DNA of 49,673 bases, from assembly GCA_002700095.1 (NCBI GenBank), contig PACL01000025.1:1-49673 (forward strand). The letters are read 5' to 3'. Under the pieces are notes generated by a model. It saw nothing but the letters and a program-made list of their open reading frames with translations. It was not told the DNA's origin and ran no database searches. This document shows, piece after piece, positions 44,140 through 49,673 of the stretch (position 1 is the first letter of the stretch; every line of letters starts with the position of its first letter). This DNA comes from Fulvimarina sp. (GTDB lineage Bacteria; Pseudomonadota; Alphaproteobacteria; Rhizobiales; Rhizobiaceae). The position numbers and the translations under genes were made by a program.

Positions 44140-46383
44140 TCAGATCACGCCGATCGCCGCCTTCACCTTGACCGGCGTCAACGGCATATCGCGCAACCGC
44201 ACGCCAATCGCAGCCGCGAGAGCATTCGCCAGCGCCGCGCCTGCCGGCCCCTGCCCGGCCTCGGCGGTTCCCAGAAAAGGCATCCCCGGTCGATCGACGA
44301 TGTGGACCTCTATCGCGTCCGGAACGCTCGAAAACCTCAGGATCGGATAGCTTCCCCAGTCGAAGCTCGTCAGATGGGTTGGCTTCGTCGTCACCATTTC
44401 CCGGCTCGTCCAGCTGATCGCCTGGATGATTGCGCCTTCGATCTGGTTGGCGACGGCGTTGGGGTTCACTGCTTGTCCGCAGTCGACGGCGGCCACCGCA
44501 CGCTTGACGCGGTAGTCTCCTGTCTCCCGTTCGACCTCGACCTCCATCATGACGGCGCAATAGGCTTCGAGGTTCTTGTATTGCGCAAAGCCCATGCCGC
44601 AGCCGCGCCGGCCGTCGCCTCGAGGACGAGCAGACCAGCCGAAGCGCTCGGCCGCGAGCGTCATCACGTCTCGCGCCCTTTGATCCGTCATGTGCGCGAG
44701 CCGCAGATCCAGCGGATCGATGCCTGCGGAAGCGGCCAGTTCGTCGAACAACTGCTCGATCGCGAAGATGTTCATGTGGCCGCCGAGAGAGCGCATCGCC
44801 GACGTCCGCATCGGCATTTCCGGCACGAAATGATAGACGACGTTCATCGCCGGAAGCGCATAGAGCGGGTTGGAATTGCGATCGCCGCCGCCTTCCGGCA
44901 TCGGGATCGGCTGCGGCTCCGGGGCCTTGAAGGGCGGCGTGACCTCCCAGCCGGCGAGAACGCCGCCGGCCGTGTTCGGCCTCGTGTTGTGCGGGGTGCT
45001 CCAGACGTCGTGGCGCCAGGCGACGATCCGGTTCTGGTCGTCCATCGCGGCTTCGAGATCGACGAACATGCCGGGCCCGAGCGGCTCCCAGCCAAACTCC
45101 TGCTCGCGCATCCACTGAAGGCGGATCGGATGCCCCTCGAGCTCATGGGCGATCAGCGCCGCATCCGCCGCAACGTCGTCGGCGCCATTCTGACCGTAGC
45201 AGCCGGCACCCTCGGCGTGGATGGCATGGACATTCTCGATGTCGAGACCGAGAAGATCGGCTGCAACGCGTCGGACATCGAAGATGCCCTGGCTGTGCGA
45301 CCAGATCGTCATCTCGCCGTTCTTGAACCAGGCGACGGCACAGGAAGGGCCGATCGAACCATGGGCCAGCCAGGGTCGCGTATAGCGCGCCTTGATCGTT
45401 CGCACGGGAACCGCCGTCCCTCCCGCGGCGTCGAGGACGGTGATGGGGCGGGACGGAAGCCTGGTCAGCGTCTCCACGACGCCTGTCTGCGGCAGGGGCG
45501 GCGCGGTGCGTTCGAAGGGTGCGGCCTGCAAGGCGCGCATGGCGGTGATCGCCGTCCATTCTTCTTCCGCGACCACCGCAAGGAATGCGCCGTTCTGGAC
45601 GATCTTCACGACGCCCGACATCTTCGCGACGGCGTCGATCGGCGGGTTCTTCAGGCGCGTTCCGCTGCTCGGGCCGCGCAGGATCCGCGCATGCAACATT
45701 CCCGGCAGTCGCAGATCTTGGACATAGGCCTCACCGCCGGTGACTTTGGCCGGAATGTCGACGCGCGGCCAGGAGGTGCCGATGGTGCGATAGCTTGCCG
45801 GATCGCGCAGAGGAACGTTCGGCTGGGCCTCGACATGCAGCGACAGGGAAGCGGCGATCTCGCCATAGGACAGCCGCTTGCCACCCGCACCATGGATCTG
45901 GCCGTCGCCGCTGGTCGAAAGAGTTTCCGGTGCCACGTTCATGGTCCTGGCCGCGGCATTCGTCAGCAGCATCCGCACGTTGGCCGCCGCGTTCATGATC
46001 GCCGTGCCGCTGTCCTGCATCGAATGACTGGCAGCGGTAAGCCCTTCATCCGGTGTGCGGGCGGTATCGGCGGTGACGAGGGTGATCGTACCGGGATCGA
46101 CGTCGAGTTCTTCCGCCGCGACCTGGATCAACGCCGTCTTGATGCCCTGGCCGAGTTCGGCCTTGCCTGTAAAAACGGTGATCGCGCTTTTCGCGTCGAT
46201 CCGGATCCAGGCATCGAGCATGGGTGTGGATTTCAGGTCCCCGGGAAGGTCGGGACGCACGGCCGTTCCGCCGGACGCGCCCGGAAGCTGCGCGAGAGCG
46301 CGGGGCGCCATGGCGAAGGCCACCGTAAGCGCGCCCGCGCCCAGGAAGGCGCGGCGGTTGAGCTGCGAGGCGCTTCGCTTCAT
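44140..46383 (-). CDS. Molybdopterin-binding aldehyde/N-heterocycle oxidoreductase large subunit (IorB type), copy 2
   Basis: A 747-residue IorB-branch xanthine-oxidase-family subunit. A Tat signal (NRRAFLGAGALTVAFAMAP, about residues 9-27) directs export. The catalytic Glu appears as Glu708 in LGTAEAGQGP, a variant of the usual GxGE. The ATG overlaps the small-subunit stop (ATGA). With the three-heme cytochrome upstream the set resembles membrane aldehyde dehydrogenases of acetic acid bacteria and nicotinate-dehydrogenase-type enzymes; I favour aldehyde oxidation but cannot prove it. Confidence 0.9.
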   Translation of the reverse strand: MKRSASQLNRRAFLGAGALTVAFAMAPRALAQLPGASGGTAVRPDLPGDLKSTPMLDAWIRIDAKSAITVFTGKAELGQGIKTALIQVAAEELDVDPGTITLVTADTARTPDEGLTAASHSMQDSGTAIMNAAANVRMLLTNAAARTMNVAPETLSTSGDGQIHGAGGKRLSYGEIAASLSLHVEAQPNVPLRDPASYRTIGTSWPRVDIPAKVTGGEAYVQDLRLPGMLHARILRGPSSGTRLKNPPIDAVAKMSGVVKIVQNGAFLAVVAEEEWTAITAMRALQAAPFERTAPPLPQTGVVETLTRLPSRPITVLDAAGGTAVPVRTIKARYTRPWLAHGSIGPSCAVAWFKNGEMTIWSHSQGIFDVRRVAADLLGLDIENVHAIHAEGAGCYGQNGADDVAADAALIAHELEGHPIRLQWMREQEFGWEPLGPGMFVDLEAAMDDQNRIVAWRHDVWSTPHNTRPNTAGGVLAGWEVTPPFKAPEPQPIPMPEGGGDRNSNPLYALPAMNVVYHFVPEMPMRTSAMRSLGGHMNIFAIEQLFDELAASAGIDPLDLRLAHMTDQRARDVMTLAAERFGWSARPRGDGRRGCGMGFAQYKNLEAYCAVMMEVEVERETGDYRVKRAVAAVDCGQAVNPNAVANQIEGAIIQAISWTSREMVTTKPTHLTSFDWGSYPILRFSSVPDAIEVHIVDRPGMPFLGTAEAGQGPAGAALANALAAAIGVRLRDMPLTPVKVKAAIGVI

Positions 46384-46862
46384 CGGACCGCCTCCGTTTC
46401 AGCATTTTTTGATCCCGCAGCTCGCCGGACCGCACGTAGGATGCGCATGTGGGTCCCGCAGCGGCAGAGATTGGGCTCCATATGCGCGCGGATCTCCGCG
46501 TCACTCGGCGACGGGTTGGCGTCGAGCAGGGCCTGCGCCCGCATGATCATGCCGGCGATGCAATAGCCGCATTGGGCCGCCTGCTCGTAGATGAACGCCT
46601 TCTGCAGAACGGATGGCGCTTCTCCCGTGCCGAGCCCCTCGACCGTGACGACAGGCCGTTCCCCGACCACCGCAAGCGGCGTCAGGCATGAAAACACCGC
46701 CTCGCCGTCGAGCTGCACGGTGCAGGCGCCGCATTGCCCGAGCCCACAGCCGTATTTCGGGCCACTGAGCCCGAGCCCGTTGCGCAGAACGTAGAGCAGC
46801 GGCGTCGCGGGATCGGCTTCGACGGAGCGAGTTTGTCCGTTGACGTTCAGGGTGAGCGTCAT
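46380..46862 (-). CDS. 2Fe-2S small subunit of molybdenum hydroxylase (IorA type), copy 2
   Basis: A 160-residue two-cluster iron-sulfur protein with Cys39, 44, 47 and 59 for the first cluster and Cys98, 101, 133 and 135 for the second. It links the molybdenum centre to the cytochrome. Both ends overlap neighbours by four bases. It has a slightly longer C-terminal tail (GSKNAETEAVR) than copy 1. Confidence 0.93.
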   Translation of the reverse strand: MTLTLNVNGQTRSVEADPATPLLYVLRNGLGLSGPKYGCGLGQCGACTVQLDGEAVFSCLTPLAVVGERPVVTVEGLGTGEAPSVLQKAFIYEQAAQCGYCIAGMIMRAQALLDANPSPSDAEIRAHMEPNLCRCGTHMRILRAVRRAAGSKNAETEAVR

Positions 46863-48160
46863 GGCTTTTCCCCCTCGTTTCGAGCTTCGACGACGGCGTC
46901 GTGAAGATTTGGCCAGGCCGGCTGGTCGGTGAAGCGGACGCGCAGATAGGCCGTGACCTCGGCCACGTCCCGGTCGCTGAAGACGCCGGCGAAGGAGGGC
47001 ATCAGCGGGCGCTTTTGCCCTGCGAGTTCGGGAATGCCCTGAAGGATCGTCTGGATCGTGTTACGCGGGTCGTCGGCGGCAAGATCGGTGGTCAGGGCAA
47101 GCGACGGGCGACCATCGCTCGACATCGGCGCCCCGGTCCCGTGGCAACCGGCGCAAGCCCCGGCAAAGATCGCCGCGCCGGCCTGATGCGTGGCCGCGGC
47201 CTCTTCGGCATTGTCGAGCGGTTTCGCAGCCGGAAGGCTCTCGCCATGCTGCTGTGCCGATTCGCCCGTCTCCATCTTCGAGGTGATATAGACGGCGATC
47301 GCCCGGACTTCCCCTTCAGGGACAGTCGACAGGCCGTGGGTTACCGGACCCATCGGGCCGGCCGCAACGCCGTGTTCGGCATCGAGGCCGCTTCGCAGAT
47401 AGGCCGTCAGACGATCGACGCTCCAGCGCGCGGCGTTCGGATTGGACGCATCGAGCGGCGGCGCGGTCCAACCCTCGGCGACGCCGCCGGCAAAAGTCTT
47501 CGATGTCTTCTCGGCACCGGCGAGATTGAGCGGCGTGTGGCAGAGGCCGCAATGGCCGAGCCCCTCGACGAGATAGGCCCCGCGGTTCCATTCGGCGCTC
47601 TGATCTTCTGCCGGCGCAAAAGGTGCTTCATCGAGAAAGAGAAGGTTCCAGCCAGCGAGGAGCGGGCGGAAGCCGAGCGGCGGGATCAAGTCGTTAGGCG
47701 GCGGCGTCGCCTTCACCGGTCGCCGCGTCATCAGGAAGGCGTAGAGCGCGGCGAGATCGTCGTCGGCGACGTGGTTGTAATGGGTGTAGGGAAACGCCGG
47801 GTAGAGGTAGTCGCCCTGCCGATCCACCCCTTCGCGCATGGCGCGCTTGAACGCTTCGAGTGACCAAGAGCCGACTCCCGTCGTCTCCTCCGGTGTGATG
47901 TTGGTGGAATAGAGCGTCCCGAACGGCGTTTTGAGTGGCAAGCCACCGGCGAAAGGTTCGCCGCCAGGCGCGGTGTGGCAAACCGTGCAGTCGGCGATGG
48001 CGGCCAATATCGCGCCCTTCTCCACGGTCACCTTGTCGAAGGAAGCCTGCGACGGGGGCGTGATTGCTGCCATGGAAGAGCGAAGAGTGAGCGCATATGC
48101 GCCGCACGCGCCCAAGATCGCGAGGGCCGCACCGCCCAGAAGACATGTTCGAAACCGCAT
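46859..48160 (-). CDS. Three-heme membrane cytochrome c
   Basis: A 433-residue periplasmic cytochrome with three heme c sites: CTVCH (58-62), CGLCH (204-208) and CAGCH (336-340). An N-terminal hydrophobic segment (about residues 6-28) with a Cys at LGAC could be a signal, lipoprotein or anchor. Such cytochromes are the electron-transfer subunits of gluconate, alcohol and aldehyde dehydrogenases and pass electrons to quinone or oxidase. AGGGAAAG lies before the ATG at 48158-48160, chosen over an upstream in-frame start. It is first in the operon with iorA/iorB-like genes. Confidence 0.93.
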   Translation of the reverse strand: MRFRTCLLGGAALAILGACGAYALTLRSSMAAITPPSQASFDKVTVEKGAILAAIADCTVCHTAPGGEPFAGGLPLKTPFGTLYSTNITPEETTGVGSWSLEAFKRAMREGVDRQGDYLYPAFPYTHYNHVADDDLAALYAFLMTRRPVKATPPPNDLIPPLGFRPLLAGWNLLFLDEAPFAPAEDQSAEWNRGAYLVEGLGHCGLCHTPLNLAGAEKTSKTFAGGVAEGWTAPPLDASNPNAARWSVDRLTAYLRSGLDAEHGVAAGPMGPVTHGLSTVPEGEVRAIAVYITSKMETGESAQQHGESLPAAKPLDNAEEAAATHQAGAAIFAGACAGCHGTGAPMSSDGRPSLALTTDLAADDPRNTIQTILQGIPELAGQKRPLMPSFAGVFSDRDVAEVTAYLRVRFTDQPAWPNLHDAVVEARNEGEKP

Positions 48161-48461
48161 GAGCTTTCCCTGCCCTGTCAAAGGGCGAAGTTGAGCAAAG
48201 AGGCTTCGACGCTAGGCGCGTCCGCGACGTCTGGTCTTGTCTGACGATGCAGGCTTTGGACGATTTCGGCATTGAGGAAGAAGCGGGGCATTTGCGCTCC
48301 GACATGAGCGGGTTGGCGAGTTCTTCCGTCAATCTTGGCGCTCCTTGCCGACAAGCCTGACCGGTTTCGACAAGATTTGCTGTCCCAATGCCGGAAACTG
48401 CCTCACGAACCCTGACCCGATCGATTACGCTTGGAAGAGCCGTCTGCAACTGGAGCTGCCC
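48161..48461. other. Divergent spacer between cytochrome and OYE genes
   Basis: This 301-bp spacer must contain both promoters. I found no convincing promoter or operator by eye. Its left part holds the possible small open frame at 48178-48291. Confidence 0.4.
48178..48291 (-). CDS. Possible 37-residue protein upstream of cytochrome gene
   Basis: A short frame starting at ATG 48289-48291 with GGAG five bases upstream, ending 17 bp before the cytochrome start. The product begins MPRFFLNAEIVQSLHRQ, has no signal or known domain, and shows codon use like its neighbours. It could be a small co-transcribed protein, a leader peptide or chance. Confidence 0.3.
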   Translation of the reverse strand: MPRFFLNAEIVQSLHRQTRPDVADAPSVEASLLNFAL

Positions 48462-49565
48462 ATGCCCACTCTCTTCGATCCGATCCGCCTCGGCGCGATC
48501 GAATGTCCGAACCGCATGCTGATGGCACCGCTGACCCGCGGGAGGAACACCCGCGATCATGTTCCGACGCCCTTGATGGCGGAATATTACAGCCAGCGGG
48601 CAAGCGCCGGACTGATCATTTCGGAGGCGACCGGCATCAGCCGGCAGGGGCTTGGCTGGGCCTATGCGCCGGGTATCTGGAATGCCGAGCAGATCGCCGG
48701 CTGGAAGATGGTCACCGATGCGGTCCACGCCGCCGGCGGTCGCATCGTCTGCCAGCTCTGGCATATGGGGCGGATCGTCCATCCGAGCTTTCTCGGTGGC
48801 GAAGCCGGCGTCTCGGCCTCCGCGACCACGGCGCCGGGTTTCGCGCACACCAATGACGGCAAACAAGCCCATCAGCAGGCGCGAGCACTTCATCCCGCAG
48901 GGATTGCTGACATCGTGCAGGATTATCGGGCTGCGGCGGGGGATGCGCTCGATGCCGGCTTCGACGGCGTCGAGATCCATGCGGCCAACGGCTATCTGAT
49001 CGACCAGTTTCTCCGCTCCAGCGCCAATCATCGCACCGATCGTTACGGCGGCTCGATCGAAAACCGGATGCGTCTGCTTCTGGAAGTCACCGAGGCCGTC
49101 TGCGGCGAGATCGGCGCAGATCGGGTGGGCGTCCGTCTTTCGCCGAACGGCGACTCCCAGGGTGTCAATGATCCTGATCCCGTCCCGCTCTTCACGGCCG
49201 CGGCCCGGGAATTGTCGAAAATCGGCATCGCCTTCCTGGAACTGCGTGAGCCGCCGAAAGATGGCACCCGCGGCAAGCCCGACCATCCGCCTGTCCACCC
49301 AGCCATACGGGCGAGTTTCGACGGGCCGCTGATCCTCAATTCCGACTTCGACGGCAAGCGGGCGGCCGAGACCATCCAGTGCGGAGAGGCGGACGCGATC
49401 GCCTTCGGTCGCGGCTTTTTGGCAAATCCCGATCTGCCTTCCCGCATCGACCGCGGCATCCCCCTCGCCCCGGACTACATGGCGACGTGGTACACCCAAG
49501 GACCGGTCGGTTACACGGACTATCCGACGGCCGATGGCGGCCAAGGGCGGGAGGCGGCCCAGTGA
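48462..49565 (+). CDS. Old Yellow Enzyme family NADH:flavin oxidoreductase
   Basis: A 367-residue FMN-dependent ene-reductase. FMN-binding sequence MAPLTRGRN, the substrate-binding pair in VEIHAANGYLIDQFL, NHRTDRYGGSIENR and the C-terminal AIAFGRGFLANPDLP are all family hallmarks. It would reduce activated C=C bonds, as in enones, nitrate esters or N-ethylmaleimide. I chose the ATG at 48462 (GGAG seven bases upstream); the frame open to 48345 is not homologous. Its stop overlaps the next gene (GTGA). Confidence 0.94.
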   Translation: MPTLFDPIRLGAIECPNRMLMAPLTRGRNTRDHVPTPLMAEYYSQRASAGLIISEATGISRQGLGWAYAPGIWNAEQIAGWKMVTDAVHAAGGRIVCQLWHMGRIVHPSFLGGEAGVSASATTAPGFAHTNDGKQAHQQARALHPAGIADIVQDYRAAAGDALDAGFDGVEIHAANGYLIDQFLRSSANHRTDRYGGSIENRMRLLLEVTEAVCGEIGADRVGVRLSPNGDSQGVNDPDPVPLFTAAARELSKIGIAFLELREPPKDGTRGKPDHPPVHPAIRASFDGPLILNSDFDGKRAAETIQCGEADAIAFGRGFLANPDLPSRIDRGIPLAPDYMATWYTQGPVGYTDYPTADGGQGREAAQ

Positions 49566-49673
49566 CCTTCCAGTGCTACCACGTGGAGACAATCCGCACC
49601 GTGACGCCGAGCGCCCGAGGCTGTGAAGAGTGCCTGAAGATCGGCAGCCCGTGGCTGCATCTCAGGGTCTGCC
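49562..49673 (+). CDS. UBP-type zinc-finger protein, 5' part only
   Basis: A frame running off the window end. It starts with GTG at 49562-49564, overlapping the OYE stop by four bases. The visible 37 codons include ARGCEECLKIGSPWLHLRVC, the first zinc-ligand pattern of UBP-type zinc fingers (CxxC followed by WxHLRxC). Bacterial single-domain members of about 90 residues are common near flavin reductases and thioredoxin-reductase-like genes. The rest is missing. Confidence 0.8.
   Translation, partial: MTFQCYHVETIRTVTPSARGCEECLKIGSPWLHLRVC

Noticed and set aside
44302..46566. 754-codon open frame on the plus strand antisense to the second molybdoenzyme
   Set aside because: Composition is typical of a reversed high-GC gene, and the opposite strand has clear cofactor and cluster motifs.
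47694..49592. 632-codon minus-strand frame spanning the OYE gene, the spacer and the cytochrome 5' end
   Set aside because: It crosses two well-supported genes in another frame and its product has no family features.

Overview
This is about 50 kb of high-GC chromosome from an alphaproteobacterium, most likely order Hyphomicrobiales (Rhizobiales). The pointers are a dispersed repeat typical of rhizobial genomes (4661-4765), Bug/Tct and dipeptide-type transporters, FixJ-like regulators and dense operons joined by ATGA/GTGA overlaps. Family and genus cannot be fixed from sequence alone. I see no intact tRNA or rRNA gene, integrase, complete insertion sequence or CRISPR array.

Left block (about 0.2-16.7 kb, all on the minus strand): two import and catabolism units. 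The first is an RpiR regulator, an oligopeptide-type ABC transporter (binding protein, two permeases, fused double ATPase) and a DUF6963-like protein. A sigma70-like promoter and GTTTC/GAAAC palindromes near the binding-protein and rpiR genes look like the RpiR control points. The second is one long operon: IclR regulator, AMP-forming acyl-CoA ligase, citrate-synthase-fold citryl-CoA-lyase-like protein, SDR, TctC-TctB-TctA, a second SDR and a quinone oxidoreductase. It looks like uptake, CoA activation and breakdown of an unidentified carboxylic acid. The block lies between two identical 21-bp direct repeats (115-135, 17470-17490) that look like the 3' end of tRNA-Gln, so it may be an old integrated island. 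About 1.2 kb of apparently degraded DNA (16.65-17.85 kb) closes it.

Middle block (17.8-36.2 kb): oxidative and stress-type functions. These are a di-heme cytochrome c peroxidase, an SDR, a molybdenum hydroxylase (IorA/IorB type) feeding a small cytochrome c with an HxlR regulator, a 1069-residue histidine kinase with four tandem PAS repeats, an aldo/keto reductase, an alpha/beta hydrolase, a Tat-exported metallo-beta-lactamase-fold protein, a DUF983 protein, an aromatic-acid-type efflux set (FUSC, DUF1656, HlyD), a small secreted protein, a carboxymuconolactone-decarboxylase-family protein and a stand-alone receiver.

Right block (36.5-49.7 kb): the most unusual locus is a compact minus-strand operon. 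It encodes a three-subunit cobalt-type thiocyanate hydrolase/nitrile hydratase (split beta, alpha with a CTLCSC claw and a His-rich tail), an aquaporin with altered pore motifs and a DUF302 protein. Facing it is a CbiM-like cobalt permease. Next come an alpha/beta hydrolase-fold protein lacking the nucleophile serine, a FixJ-type regulator, a haloperoxidase-like hydrolase with two plausible starts, a second molybdenum hydroxylase with a three-heme cytochrome c, an Old Yellow Enzyme homologue and the start of a UBP-type zinc-finger protein cut by the window edge.

The kinase has no adjacent partner regulator, and the two response regulators have no adjacent kinase. A recurring CATAC-type intergenic motif near several right-hand genes hints at a shared regulon.
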